NCBI GenBank assembly: GCA_035995205.1
Contig: DASYKS010000025.1
Span: 1 to 64,000 of the forward strand
Length of the DNA: 64,000 nt
Reading direction: 5' to 3'
Source: DASYKS01 sp035995205
Lineage (GTDB): Bacteria; Acidobacteriota; Thermoanaerobaculia; Multivoradales; UBA5704
The translations under genes and the position numbers were made by a program. Shown in pieces: positions 44,825 to 53,446 of this stretch (position 1 is the first letter of the stretch; every line of letters starts with the position of its first letter). Under the pieces are notes generated by a model. The model ran no database searches and was not told the origin of the DNA. It saw only the letters and a list, made by a program, of their open reading frames with translations.

Positions 44825-46561
44825 TTGCGAGGACTCTTCCAGACCAAGTCGCTCGACGCGATTCTGGCTTCCGCCGCGGACAAGACGAATGCCCTGCGGC
44901 GCGAGCTGGGGCCGTGGAACGTCACGCTGCTGGGCGTGGGCGCGATCGTCGGGGCGGGCATTTTCGCCACTATCGGCACCGCGGCGGCGGGAGATGCGGC
45001 GCGGCCGGGAGCCGGGCCGTCTTTGATGCTGTCGTTTGCGATCACCGCCGTGGTCTGCGCGTTTACCGCGCTGTGCTACGCGGAGATGGCGGCGATGGTG
45101 CCGATCTCCGGCTCGGCCTACACCTATTCGTATGCGACGCTCGGCGAGCTGATCGCCTGGATCATCGGCTGGGATCTGATCATCGAGTACGCGGTGGGCA
45201 ACGTCGCGGTGGCGATCAGCTGGGGCAACTACTTCCGTACTCTGCTCGACGGCTTCGGCATCCACATCCCGCAATGGATGGCGATCGACTATCGGACGGC
45301 GGCGAAGATCCCCGGTCTGTACGAGAGCGCGCCGCACATCTTCGGCATTCCGATCATCTTCAACATCCTGGCGTTCGGCATCGTCATGCTGATCACGATC
45401 GTGCTCGTCTGGGGCATTCGCGAGTCGGCTTCGCTGAACGCCGGCATGGTGATCTTGAAGATCCTGGTGCTGCTGTTCTTCATCGGCATCGCGCTCCACT
45501 ATGTGCCGGCGACCAAGATGGCTCAGAACTGGCACCCGTTCCAACCCAACGGCTGGGGCGGCACGCTCGCCGGGGCGGCGGTCGTGTTCTTCGCCTACAT
45601 CGGCTTCGACGCGGTCTCGACCGTCGCGGAGGAGACCAAGAACCCGACCCGGAACCTGCCGATCGGCATTCTCGCCTCGCTCGCGATCTGCACGATTCTC
45701 TACGCCATGGTCGCCGCCGTATTCACCGGCATGATCCCCTATCCCGAGTTGACGAAGATGCTCTCTTCGCAACAGGCCGAGCCGCTCACCATGGCGCTCG
45801 ATTACGTGGCGCCGCATCAGACCTGGGCGACCACGCTGGTGGCGTTGGGCTCGGTGATCGCCCATACCGCCGTGCTGCTGGTGTTCCAGCTCGGACAGCC
45901 GCGCATCTTCTTCTCGATGGCGCGCGATGGCTTGCTCCCGAAAAGCTTCGCGAAGATCCATCCGAAGTACCGCACGCCGCACGTGACCACGATCTGGACC
46001 GGCGTTCTGGTCGGCGCGTTCTCGGCCTTTACCAGCATCGACGAGATGGTCGACCTGACCAACATCGGCACGCTGTTCGCGTTCGTCCTGGTCTGCGTGG
46101 GCATCCCGATCCTGCGCTTGAAGGACCCCCACCGCGCCCGCCCGTTCCAAGTGCCGTTCGGGCCGTTCCTGCTGCCACTCTTGGGCGCCGTCTCGTGCAT
46201 CGGGTTGATGTTCTACCTGCCTCCCGCCTCGTGGTGGCGGTTCATCGGCTGGCTGGTGCTCGGCTTCGCGGTCTACACCTCGTTCGGCTACTCGCAGAGC
46301 GTGATTGGCCGCGGCTTGGGCCGTCCCGAGAAGACGCCGCCGACGCTCAAAATCGCGTCGATCGGCTTCCTGCTGCTCGCGGCCGGCCTGTTCGCAATCC
46401 CGCACAACGCGGGACCGGGGACCCTCCTGGCTCTCGCCGGGGACGGCACCGCCGCGGAGCACGCCCGGGCTCTTTGGGGGATCGGTTTGATCGCGGTCGG
46501 TGCCCTGATCGGATTCGGCGGCGTCGGCGCCACGCGTAGTGCGAAAGGCGTGAATGCATAG
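44825..46561 (+). CDS. APC superfamily cationic amino-acid permease
   Basis: A 578-residue protein with a TTG start (GGAGG 8 nt upstream) and about 12-14 membrane helices. LLGVGAIVGAGIFATIGTAA is the helix-1 signature of APC transporters. EYAVGNVAVAISWGNYF and VVFFAYIGFDAVSTVAEETK are typical of the CAT/YfnA-type branch. It imports or exchanges amino acids across the inner membrane. Two extra C-terminal helices (ASIGFLLLAAGLFAIP, WGIGLIAVGALIGFGG) fit the CAT subgroup. Confidence 0.9.
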   Translation: MRGLFQTKSLDAILASAADKTNALRRELGPWNVTLLGVGAIVGAGIFATIGTAAAGDAARPGAGPSLMLSFAITAVVCAFTALCYAEMAAMVPISGSAYTYSYATLGELIAWIIGWDLIIEYAVGNVAVAISWGNYFRTLLDGFGIHIPQWMAIDYRTAAKIPGLYESAPHIFGIPIIFNILAFGIVMLITIVLVWGIRESASLNAGMVILKILVLLFFIGIALHYVPATKMAQNWHPFQPNGWGGTLAGAAVVFFAYIGFDAVSTVAEETKNPTRNLPIGILASLAICTILYAMVAAVFTGMIPYPELTKMLSSQQAEPLTMALDYVAPHQTWATTLVALGSVIAHTAVLLVFQLGQPRIFFSMARDGLLPKSFAKIHPKYRTPHVTTIWTGVLVGAFSAFTSIDEMVDLTNIGTLFAFVLVCVGIPILRLKDPHRARPFQVPFGPFLLPLLGAVSCIGLMFYLPPASWWRFIGWLVLGFAVYTSFGYSQSVIGRGLGRPEKTPPTLKIASIGFLLLAAGLFAIPHNAGPGTLLALAGDGTAAEHARALWGIGLIAVGALIGFGGVGATRSAKGVNA

Positions 46562-46589
46562 AGAGGCATCACGCCGCGAATCGCGTCTC

Positions 46590-46639
46590 GTAGGGGCGGA
46601 GCTTGTCTCCGCCCGGGGGCAGGCAAGCTGCCCCCCTAC
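46590..46639. repeat. GTAGGGGC palindrome, double form
   Basis: Two fused palindromes: GTAGGGGCGGAGCTTG with its complement, and GGGGGCAGGCAAGCTGCCCC with CCTAC. It is nearly identical (one substitution) to 59711-59760. It lies 32 nt before queE. Confidence 0.75.
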
Positions 46640-46670
46640 GTGGGCTGCTCCAAAAAGGTAAGCGACGCTC

Positions 46671-47270
46671 GTGGCGAAGACCTATCGGGTCAACGAGATC
46701 TTCTACAGCCTGCAAGGGGAAGGGGTTCGCGCGGGAACGGCGAACCTCTTCCTCCGCTTCTCGAAGTGCAACCTCATCTGTAAGGTCGAGACCCACGGCT
46801 TCGATTGCGACACCGAATTCGAGTCGGGGCGCGATCTTTCCCTCGATGAGATCGTCGCGGAGTTTCGCGCCCTCTCCCCCGCCTGCCGTTGGGCGATCCT
46901 GACCGGCGGCGAGCCCGCGCTTCAGGTCGACGCCGAGCTGATCGACGCGCTTCACGCCGCGGGGTACCGGCTCGCGATCGAGACCAACGGCAGCTTCGCG
47001 CTGCCGGAAGGCATCGACTGGATCACCGTGAGCCCGAAAGTCGCGGAGCACGCGATCCGCCAGCGCCGGGCTCATGAGGTGAAATACGTCCGCGGCCATG
47101 GCCAAGCGATTCCGCAGACCGTCGTCGAGGCGGACCACTATCTAATCTCGCCCGCGTTTGCCGGCGACGGAATCGACCCGCGCGCGCTCGCCTGGTGCCT
47201 GCGCCTGGTCGAAGAGAACCCGGCCTGGCGGCTGTCGATCCAGCAGCACAAAATCTGGGGCGTACGGTAG
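46671..47270 (+). CDS. queE: 7-carboxy-7-deazaguanine synthase (radical SAM)
   Basis: A 199-residue protein with a GTG start. NEIFYSLQGEGVRAGTANLF is the typical QueE N terminus. The Cys triad is spaced CX3CX8C (Cys33, Cys37, Cys46, ending FDCDTEF) instead of CX3CX2C. LTGGEPALQ and IETNGS are the SAM and substrate motifs. It converts carboxytetrahydropterin to 7-carboxy-7-deazaguanine for queuosine. No queC, queD or queF is in the window. Confidence 0.87.
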   Translation: MAKTYRVNEIFYSLQGEGVRAGTANLFLRFSKCNLICKVETHGFDCDTEFESGRDLSLDEIVAEFRALSPACRWAILTGGEPALQVDAELIDALHAAGYRLAIETNGSFALPEGIDWITVSPKVAEHAIRQRRAHEVKYVRGHGQAIPQTVVEADHYLISPAFAGDGIDPRALAWCLRLVEENPAWRLSIQQHKIWGVR

Positions 47271-47280
47271 GCGGCCTCGC

Positions 47281-48189
47281 ATGCCCGCCCTCTGCGCGCA
47301 GCATCCGGAAATCGCCGCGCTCTACGCCTGCGATGGTTGCGGGCGCGAGTTGTGCGACCAGTGCATCACCGCCGGCCATGCCCTCCTGTTCTGCAAGATC
47401 TGCGGCGAGCGGGCGATCCCCCTGGCTCCGCTGGAGGGTCCGGCGCCCGGCGCGCATTCGGCAGTCCAGCTGCGGCGCCGCGCGGTGATCGATTCGAGCT
47501 ACCGCCTGTCCCAGGCGTTCGGTTATCCGTTCCGCGGCATGGGCAAGTATCTGTTCGTCGCCGCGCTGGTCTGCCAGGGCGGGGTGGAAATCCTGCTCCG
47601 TTTCGGCATCAACCTCTTCCGCTTCGCGCTCGCGTTCGGGTTCTGGTCGCTGCTCGTCGGCCTCCAGTTGAAGATCGCGCGCTCGACCGCCGAAGGGCAG
47701 GACGAGCTGCCCGACTGGCCGGACTATTTCTCGCTCGGCGAGCGCTTCTTCGACATCCTGGTCTTCCTGATCCTCCAGATCTGGCGCTACGGCCTGGTGG
47801 CGCTCTATCTCTTCGTCGGCCGGAGCATGATCTTCACCAAGGAACCGAACCTCCTGTACTGGCTCGGAGCGGCGGTGCTCGGCTGGCTCGGAACGGTCGC
47901 CGCCACGATGGCGCTCGGCGCGGTCGGCAAGTTCGATCCCGACCTGGTTCTGCGGCTCGAGCTCCATACCCGAGCGTTCCGCGCCTGCGGCGCCGACGCG
48001 GTGACGATCGTCAATCTGGTCTTCGCCCTCGACCTCGCCGTCTGGCTCGTCCGCCTCTGTCTCGCCGACATCCCGCTCGCCGGAAGCGCGGCCGCCGGGA
48101 TTCTCGGCACCTACGCCCTGTTCGTCTCGGCGCACCTCGCGGGGCTGTTGTTCCGGCGCAATGCAGCCGCGGTGGAGGAGATCTACTAG
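47281..48189 (+). CDS. B-box zinc-finger multi-helix membrane protein
   Basis: A 302-residue protein. The first 45 residues contain a B-box-like zinc finger (CAQHPEIAALYACDGCGREL, CDQCI, CKICG). About six membrane helices follow from residue 85 on (KYLFVAALVCQGGVEILLRF, GLVALYLFVGRSMIF, WLGAAVLGWLGTVAATMALG). Similar zinc-finger membrane proteins occur in Myxococcota and Acidobacteriota without known function. It starts 10 nt after queE. Confidence 0.72.
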   Translation: MPALCAQHPEIAALYACDGCGRELCDQCITAGHALLFCKICGERAIPLAPLEGPAPGAHSAVQLRRRAVIDSSYRLSQAFGYPFRGMGKYLFVAALVCQGGVEILLRFGINLFRFALAFGFWSLLVGLQLKIARSTAEGQDELPDWPDYFSLGERFFDILVFLILQIWRYGLVALYLFVGRSMIFTKEPNLLYWLGAAVLGWLGTVAATMALGAVGKFDPDLVLRLELHTRAFRACGADAVTIVNLVFALDLAVWLVRLCLADIPLAGSAAAGILGTYALFVSAHLAGLLFRRNAAAVEEIY

Positions 48190-48317
48190 GGCGGACACGC
48201 AGGTCCGCCCCTACCACCACGTCCGGTGACATCCGTAGGGGCAGACCTGCGTGTCTGCCCCAGCGCCCTGGGACCTCGCGGCCCTGCCGCCGAGGGCGCA
48301 GCATGCTGCGCCCCTAC
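48187..48317. repeat. Cluster of three GTAGGGGC-type palindromes
   Basis: Units at 48187-48214, 48235-48261 and 48292-48317 have arms such as AGGGCGGACACGCAGG, GGGGCAGACCTGCG and AGGGCGCAGCATGCTGCG. The first unit contains the stop codon of the B-box gene. The layout resembles 2670-2807. Confidence 0.72.
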
Positions 48318-48412
48318 CCAGATGGTGCGGAACGGCGGAGGCGAGCCCCCGTGCTAGCATCCGGCGGGCTCCTCGGAGCCTCATCCAATCACCCCAAAGG
48401 GAAGCGAACGCG

Positions 48413-50101
48413 ATGTCTACCGAGCGGGAAACCCTAGAGCTCGATGTCGTCTTCGTCGGCGCGGGTCCGGCAAGCCTCGCCGGGGCGTATCGGCTGGCGC
48501 AGCGGATCGAAGAGCACAACAAGAATCTGACCGGCGGCGGCAAGAAGCTCGAACTGGCCATCGCCGTGCTCGAAAAAGGCAAAGATCCGAGCGCGCACGC
48601 GATCTCGGGGGCCGTGGTCGATCCGCGGGCGATGAAAGAGCTGTTCCCCGACGATTGGCAGAGCGCGCCGTTCGAGGCTGAAATCAGCAAAGAGAAGCTC
48701 CTGTACCTCACCGAGAAAGGCTCGTTCTCCCTGCCGATCCCACCGCCGCTCAACAACCATGGCTGCTACGTCGCCTCGCTCGGCCGGCTGATGAAGTGGC
48801 TTTCGGGCAAAGTCGAGGCCGCGGGGGTGGACGTCTTCCACGAGTTTCCCGCGGTCGAGGCGCTGATCGAAGACGGTCGGGTGGTGGGCGTGCGCACGGG
48901 CGATAAAGGCGTGAGCAAAGAGGGACACGAGAAAGCGAACTACGAGCCGGGCATCGACATCAAGAGCCGCGTCGTGGTCCTCGGCGAGGGGCCGCGCGGG
49001 ACGATCGCCAAACAGCTCGAAGAACGGTTCCACTTGGGCGAGGGGCAGAACCCGCAGATCTACGCGATCGGCATCAAAGAGATCTGGGATCTGCCCGCCG
49101 GACGGATCGCGCCGGGGCAGGTGGTTCACACCATGGGCTGGCCGCTCGGCTGGGGCAATTTCGGCGGCGGCTTCCTGTACGGCATGAAGGGGGATCAGGC
49201 GATCGTCGGCTTGGTCGCCGGGCTCGACTACAAGAACCCGCATTTCGATCCGCACGCCGAGTTCCAGCGGATGAAGACCCACCCCGAGATCGCGAAGATC
49301 TTGACCGGCGGCAAGATGGCGTTCTACGGCGCCAAGGCGATCCCCGAAGGGGGCTGGTGGTCGATGCCGCGCGCCCACGGCGACGGCTTTCTGATCGTCG
49401 GCGATTCGGCCGGCATGCTGAACAGCCAGCGCCTCAAGGGCATCCACCTGGCGATGAAATCCGGCATGCTCGCGGCCGACACGATCTTCGAAGCCCTGCT
49501 TGCCGGCGAGCCGACCGCGGAGCGCCTGGCCGTCTACAAACAAAAAGTCGAGGCGAGCTGGATCAAGACGGAGCTCTGGCCGGTGCGCAACTTCCACCAG
49601 GCGTTCGACCACGGCCTGCCGTTCGGCATGCTCCAGGCCGGCCTCGGCCTGGTCACGAACGGGCGCGGCTGGGGATTCAAAGACCGTCTGGATACTGAAC
49701 CCGGCCACGAACGGATGATCGCGCTCGATTCGCCCCCCGGGCGCGCGCTCGCGAATCCGAAGCCGTTCGTCCCCGACGGCGTGCTGACCTTCGATCGCCT
49801 GACCGATGTCTACAACTCCGGCACCGCTCACAACGAGGACCAGCCGGTCCATCTCCATGTGGCCGACCTATCCATCTGCGCCGACCAGTGCGCCCGGGCC
49901 TACGACAATCCCTGCCAGCGCTTCTGCCCGGCGGCAGTCTACGAAATGGTCCCCGACGCGACCACCCCGTCGGGCAAGAAGCTGCAGATCAACGCCAGCA
50001 ACTGCGTCCACTGCAAGACCTGCGACATCATGGACCCGTACGAGATCATCACCTGGGTCCCGCCCGAGGGGGGCGGAGGTCCAAGCTACGGGAAGATGTA
50101 G
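48413..50101 (+). CDS. Electron-transfer flavoprotein-ubiquinone oxidoreductase
   Basis: A 562-residue protein. The FAD-binding motif VVFVGAGPASLAGAYRL lies near residue 12. HAISGAVVDPRA and SQRLKGIHLAMKSG are typical of ETF-QO. The C-terminal ferredoxin part holds a 4Fe-4S site (CQRFCPAAVYE and CVHCKTCDIMDP). It passes electrons from ETF to the quinone pool at the inner membrane during fatty- and amino-acid oxidation. No etfAB is adjacent. The next gene starts directly after its stop. Confidence 0.93.
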   Translation: MSTERETLELDVVFVGAGPASLAGAYRLAQRIEEHNKNLTGGGKKLELAIAVLEKGKDPSAHAISGAVVDPRAMKELFPDDWQSAPFEAEISKEKLLYLTEKGSFSLPIPPPLNNHGCYVASLGRLMKWLSGKVEAAGVDVFHEFPAVEALIEDGRVVGVRTGDKGVSKEGHEKANYEPGIDIKSRVVVLGEGPRGTIAKQLEERFHLGEGQNPQIYAIGIKEIWDLPAGRIAPGQVVHTMGWPLGWGNFGGGFLYGMKGDQAIVGLVAGLDYKNPHFDPHAEFQRMKTHPEIAKILTGGKMAFYGAKAIPEGGWWSMPRAHGDGFLIVGDSAGMLNSQRLKGIHLAMKSGMLAADTIFEALLAGEPTAERLAVYKQKVEASWIKTELWPVRNFHQAFDHGLPFGMLQAGLGLVTNGRGWGFKDRLDTEPGHERMIALDSPPGRALANPKPFVPDGVLTFDRLTDVYNSGTAHNEDQPVHLHVADLSICADQCARAYDNPCQRFCPAAVYEMVPDATTPSGKKLQINASNCVHCKTCDIMDPYEIITWVPPEGGGGPSYGKM

Positions 50102-51796
50102 ATGCCGACCGACAGCGAAGCTCTGCGGCCCCTGCACCAGGACGACACCCGAGGGGCCAGCGACAGTGTCTCGGCGGCGCATGCCCAGCTGACTCCGGGG
50201 CTCACGATTCTTTATCACCCGGACGTCAGCAGAATCGGCGAGCGCGTCCCTCTGCGAGGCCTGATGTCCGGGCAGGAGGAACGGCTGTCGCGCGGGGAGC
50301 CGGCTTTCTGCCAGCCCGGGAACGCTCCGCGGAGCCCGTTCCCCTTGGCCGACATCCACGTGAGCCGCCGGCCGATCCGTTTCGTTCCCGGCCCCGATCC
50401 GGGCGGCATCCGGCTGATCTGCGGCGAGTGCGGGTCCGCGGTCGTGGTGAACGGCGAGACGGTCGCGGAAGAACGGCGCCTCACGGCCGCCGAGATCGAT
50501 CGGGGCGCCGTCCTGCTCCTGGCGTCTCGGGTGGTGGTCCTCCTCTCCCGCATCGACCCGGCCGCCCCCAGACCGCCCGAATTCGGCCTGGTCGGCGAGA
50601 GCGCCACCATGATCTTCCTGCGCCAGGAGATCGACCGCGTCGCGGCCTTGAACGTTCCCGTGCTCCTGCGGGGAGAGACGGGCACGGGCAAGGAGCTGGT
50701 CGCTCGCGCCTGCCATGACGCCGGGCCTCGGCGCGACCGCCCCTATCTGGCGGTCAACATGGCGGCCATCCCACCCACCCTGGCGGCGGCCGAGCTTTTC
50801 GGCGCCGCCCGGGGCGCCTACACCGGCGCGGACCGAAAGCGCGACGGCTATTTTCAACGGGCCGACGGCGGCACCCTCTTCCTCGACGAGGTGGCGGACA
50901 CTCCGCTGGAGGTCCAGGCTCTTCTCCTGCGCGCCCTGGAGACCCGCGAGATCCAGCCGGTGGGAGGAGGCGCCCCTGTCCGCCTGGACATCCGCCTCAT
51001 CGCCGCGACGGACGCCGACCTCGAAGGAGCGGTGGCCACGGGCCGGTTCCGGGCACCCCTCCTGCACCGGCTGGCCGGCTACGAGATCCAGATCCCTCCT
51101 CTGCGCGCCCGCCGCGACGATTTCGGCAGGCTCTTTCTTCACTTCCTCCGCCAGGAGCTCGAACAACTGGGAGAAGGCCACCGCCTGGTGGCGGGAGCCG
51201 GAGGACGGCCCTGGATTCCCGCCGCCCTGGTGGCCCGCCTCGCCGCCTTCGACTGGCCGGGCAACGTCCGCCAGCTCCGGAACTTCGTCCGCCAGATCGT
51301 CCTCGCCGGCCGCGACGGGAAGCGCGGCATGTGGCTCCAGGCCGAGCGTCTATTTCAGGACGCCCAGCGCCCCGGGGTCCGGCCGGAGCGCGCGCCGGCC
51401 CGACTGCCGGCAACCGAGACGCCCACCCCCGTCGCGAAGGAACCCCGGAAAGTTTATCGAAGCTCCGACGACGTCACTGAGCACGAGCTCCTGAAGGCTC
51501 TGCGAGCCAACCGCTGGCGAATCCAGAAGGCCGCCGCGCAGCTCGGCATCTCCCGGACCTCGCTCTACGAGCGGATCGAGAAAAGCTCGAAAATCCGCAA
51601 GGGCGTCGATCTCTCCCGCCAGGAGATCGAAGCGTGTCACGAGCGGTGCGGAGGCGACCTCGACGCCATGGTCGAGGTCCTCGAGGTCTCGAAACGGGGG
51701 CTCCAGCGCCGGATGTCCCAGCTCGGCTTGGCGAGATGGAGACCCCATGGGTCTGGAGAAGTGTCGGCGCCGGCGGCGGACACGAGCCCGACATAG
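50102..51796 (+). CDS. FHA-like sigma-54-dependent transcriptional activator with two C-terminal helix-turn-helices
   Basis: A 564-residue protein. Residues about 30-155 look like a diverged FHA fold (RIGERV, LSRGEPAF, HVSRRPIRF). The AAA+ domain (about 160-400) has GETGTGKE, a GAYTGA sigma-54 contact loop and LFLDEVADT. A Fis-type helix-turn-helix (NRWRIQKAAAQLGISRTSLY) is followed by a second helix-turn-helix-like segment (GGDLDAMVEVLEVSKRGLQR). It starts directly after the ETF-QO stop. The next gene downstream has a sigma-54 promoter and a dyad site, so it is a likely target. FHA suggests control by Ser/Thr phosphorylation. Confidence 0.88.
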   Translation: MPTDSEALRPLHQDDTRGASDSVSAAHAQLTPGLTILYHPDVSRIGERVPLRGLMSGQEERLSRGEPAFCQPGNAPRSPFPLADIHVSRRPIRFVPGPDPGGIRLICGECGSAVVVNGETVAEERRLTAAEIDRGAVLLLASRVVVLLSRIDPAAPRPPEFGLVGESATMIFLRQEIDRVAALNVPVLLRGETGTGKELVARACHDAGPRRDRPYLAVNMAAIPPTLAAAELFGAARGAYTGADRKRDGYFQRADGGTLFLDEVADTPLEVQALLLRALETREIQPVGGGAPVRLDIRLIAATDADLEGAVATGRFRAPLLHRLAGYEIQIPPLRARRDDFGRLFLHFLRQELEQLGEGHRLVAGAGGRPWIPAALVARLAAFDWPGNVRQLRNFVRQIVLAGRDGKRGMWLQAERLFQDAQRPGVRPERAPARLPATETPTPVAKEPRKVYRSSDDVTEHELLKALRANRWRIQKAAAQLGISRTSLYERIEKSSKIRKGVDLSRQEIEACHERCGGDLDAMVEVLEVSKRGLQRRMSQLGLARWRPHGSGEVSAPAADTSPT

Positions 51797-51826
51797 TTGG
51801 CGACAATGTCGGACACAACCGACATT
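51788..51826. promoter_or_regulatory. Three CCGACAT half-sites, likely activator-binding site
   Basis: AATGTCGG (51805-51812) and CCGACATT (51819-51826) form a perfect 8-bp dyad with a 6-nt centre. A third half-site CCGACAT lies at 51788-51794, inverted relative to the middle one. The dyad centre is about 80 nt upstream of the expected start of the sigma-54 promoter. Confidence 0.6.
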
Positions 51827-51868
51827 CTTAAAATCGCCGTTCGTTTCGAGAAATAAACCTTTTAGAGC

Positions 51869-51885
51869 GCGGCACCGGTCTTGCG
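51869..51885 (+). promoter_or_regulatory. Sigma-54 (-24/-12) promoter for the secreted-protein gene
   Basis: GCGGCACCGGTCTTGCG has GG (51871-51872) and GC (51883-51884) with 10 nt between, plus GGCAC and TTGC of the RpoN consensus. Transcription would begin near 51895, about 48 nt before the ATG at 51943. Confidence 0.65.
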
Positions 51886-51942
51886 AAAGGGTTTCGCGCC
51901 TTCGGCTCACCCTCGATCTGAAGGATCTCTCCCGAGGTCAAA

Positions 51943-52713
51943 ATGAACCTGCGTAAAGCCGTCCTGTCGTTCGGCATCGTCCTTTCCCTGTCCAGCCAGG
52001 CCCACGGCGCAACCGTCTCTCTTCTCGATAAGTTCGATGACGGAAACATCGCGACCAACACAGGGCCCGGCGGCATCGGCAGCGGCTTCACCACGGCTTA
52101 TATCGATTGCTACACCGGCGCGGGCGTGACTTCCTCGGAGGCCAGTGGAATAGCCACGATCGGCGGCGCGAGTTGCGTTCATTGGATGCAGAGCAACGAC
52201 GCGATCGACCCGACGGGAACGACCATGATCTGGTCCCTCGAAAAGACGACGGAAGACGCGTTGCTCGGCTGGGTGCAGGCGGGAAAGGACGCCTGCTGCG
52301 AACCGGGGATCTACTTGACGATCACGCCCAATGGCGTCGTCTTCGATCTGGTCTCGTATACGACCACCCCCGGCTTCCAGTGGCAAGGGCGCTACTTCAC
52401 GATCCCCGCCGGCTCGACGGCGGCAGGAGAAGTGTATCCTGGGTATCCTGCGTATAGCCCCGGCTCCGGTCCGATGACCGCCATCGTCTCGATCAGCGCC
52501 TCGGGCTGGGCGGTCAGCATCCACGGCAGCGGAGTCGACATCGAGAAGTCGGGATCCTATTCCAGCTGCCCGAATCCCGTGAACGGTCAGTGCATCACCC
52601 TCTCCGACGTCATGAGCTCCCCCGGCGTGAACGGCACGCTCCGTCCGGTGGGCGGAGGAGGCCGGGAAAATCAGAGCATCGAGTACTCGACCGTGCTCGT
52701 GATCAGCAACTGA
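51943..52713 (+). CDS. Secreted protein of unknown function, predicted sigma-54 target
   Basis: A 256-residue protein. The signal peptide covers residues 1-23 (AVLSFGIVLSLSSQAHGA). The mature part is Gly/Ser/Thr-rich and probably all beta (FDDGNIATNTGPGGIGSGF, GVVFDLVSYTTTPGFQWQG, MTAIVSISASGWAVSIHGSG), reminiscent of concanavalin/LamG-like extracellular domains but without a clear family. Six Cys could form disulfides (DACCEPG, SSCPNPVNGQC). GAGGTCAAA precedes the ATG. It lies behind the sigma-54 activator with its own RpoN promoter. Confidence 0.72.
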   Translation: MNLRKAVLSFGIVLSLSSQAHGATVSLLDKFDDGNIATNTGPGGIGSGFTTAYIDCYTGAGVTSSEASGIATIGGASCVHWMQSNDAIDPTGTTMIWSLEKTTEDALLGWVQAGKDACCEPGIYLTITPNGVVFDLVSYTTTPGFQWQGRYFTIPAGSTAAGEVYPGYPAYSPGSGPMTAIVSISASGWAVSIHGSGVDIEKSGSYSSCPNPVNGQCITLSDVMSSPGVNGTLRPVGGGGRENQSIEYSTVLVISN

Positions 52714-52730
52714 GCTCGCTCCGGATAGAA

Positions 52731-52773
52731 GACGGCCAGCACCCAACCACGAAGCTTCCGGGTACTGGCCGTC
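52731..52773 (+). terminator. Hairpin after the secreted-protein gene
   Basis: GACGGCCAG (52731-52739) pairs perfectly with CTGGCCGTC (52765-52773) around a 25-nt loop, 18 nt after the stop. There is no T-tract, so it is only a weak candidate. Confidence 0.35.
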
Positions 52774-52856
52774 GGGGCCTCTCCAACCCTCGCAGCGATG
52801 TAGAGGAAACAGGCGGCGGGTTGGTTAGGCCTGAAGGCTGCTGGTACTATTCGTTC

Positions 52857-53078
52857 ATGCGAGTTACCCCCGGAACCGTGGTCTCAGGCCAAGTCGTCCT
52901 AGACGATCCTTCGCTCGCGGATGGAATGGACGTCTTGGTCGTCACGCAAGAGCGTGAGAAAGAGGTTCATCTGTCGCCCGAGGAGTTGGCGGAGCTCGAA
53001 GCGGGTATCGCAGAAGCCGATCGCGGAGAGACGATCTCGGGCGACGAATTTTTCGCGCGCCTTCGTCGCCTCGAGTAA
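52857..53078 (+). CDS. ParD-like antitoxin
   Basis: A 73-residue acidic protein from ATG 52857. The C-terminal half (LSPEELAELEAGIAEADRGE, ISGDEFFARLRRLE) is the usual toxin-wrapping helical tail of antitoxins paired with ParE/RelE toxins. The N-terminal half has beta strands (GTVVSGQVVLDDPS). It ends 2 nt before the toxin gene. Confidence 0.8.
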   Translation: MRVTPGTVVSGQVVLDDPSLADGMDVLVVTQEREKEVHLSPEELAELEAGIAEADRGETISGDEFFARLRRLE

Positions 53079-53080
53079 CG

Positions 53081-53380
53081 GTGCCCCTCGAGCTACATGT
53101 CTCTCGCCGTGCCTCACGGCAGGTCGAGCGAATCACTCAGTGGTGGGCGGCAAATAGGCCCGGCGCTCCAGGGGCGGTTCGCAAGGATCTTCAAGGCACA
53201 CTGGATCTCCTGCTCCTACAGCCAGAGATCGGCACCCTCGTTCCCGAGGCCAGCTCGCCCGGGGTGAGGCGCTTCCATCTCGATCGCATTCGCTATTGGG
53301 TGTACTACAGGGTCGGGAAAAATCGGCTGGAGGTAGTGTCTGTGTGGCATTCCAGCCGGGGCGAAGGCCCGGCGGTTTAG
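53081..53380 (+). CDS. ParE/RelE-family toxin
   Basis: A 99-residue protein with a GTG start. LHVSRRASRQVERITQWWAA is the N-terminal helix pair, and RRFHLDRIRYWVYYRVGKNR with VVSVWHSSRG the C-terminal strands of the ParE/RelE superfamily. ParE inhibits gyrase and RelE cleaves mRNA; the fold alone does not decide. It forms a module with the preceding antitoxin. Confidence 0.85.
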   Translation: MPLELHVSRRASRQVERITQWWAANRPGAPGAVRKDLQGTLDLLLLQPEIGTLVPEASSPGVRRFHLDRIRYWVYYRVGKNRLEVVSVWHSSRGEGPAV

Positions 53381-53390
53381 CCGCGTCCTG

Positions 53391-53428
53391 CCCCGCTGCG
53401 GCCCACGAGTGGCCTGACCGCGGCGGGG
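53391..53428. terminator. Hairpin between convergent toxin and DUF4097 genes
   Basis: CCCCGCTGCGG (53391-53401) pairs with CCGCGGCGGGG (53418-53428) except for one G-T type position. It lies between two convergent genes and may act on both, but no T-tract is present. Confidence 0.35.
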
Positions 53429-53446
53429 GTCGGGTTGCCGTCCGTC

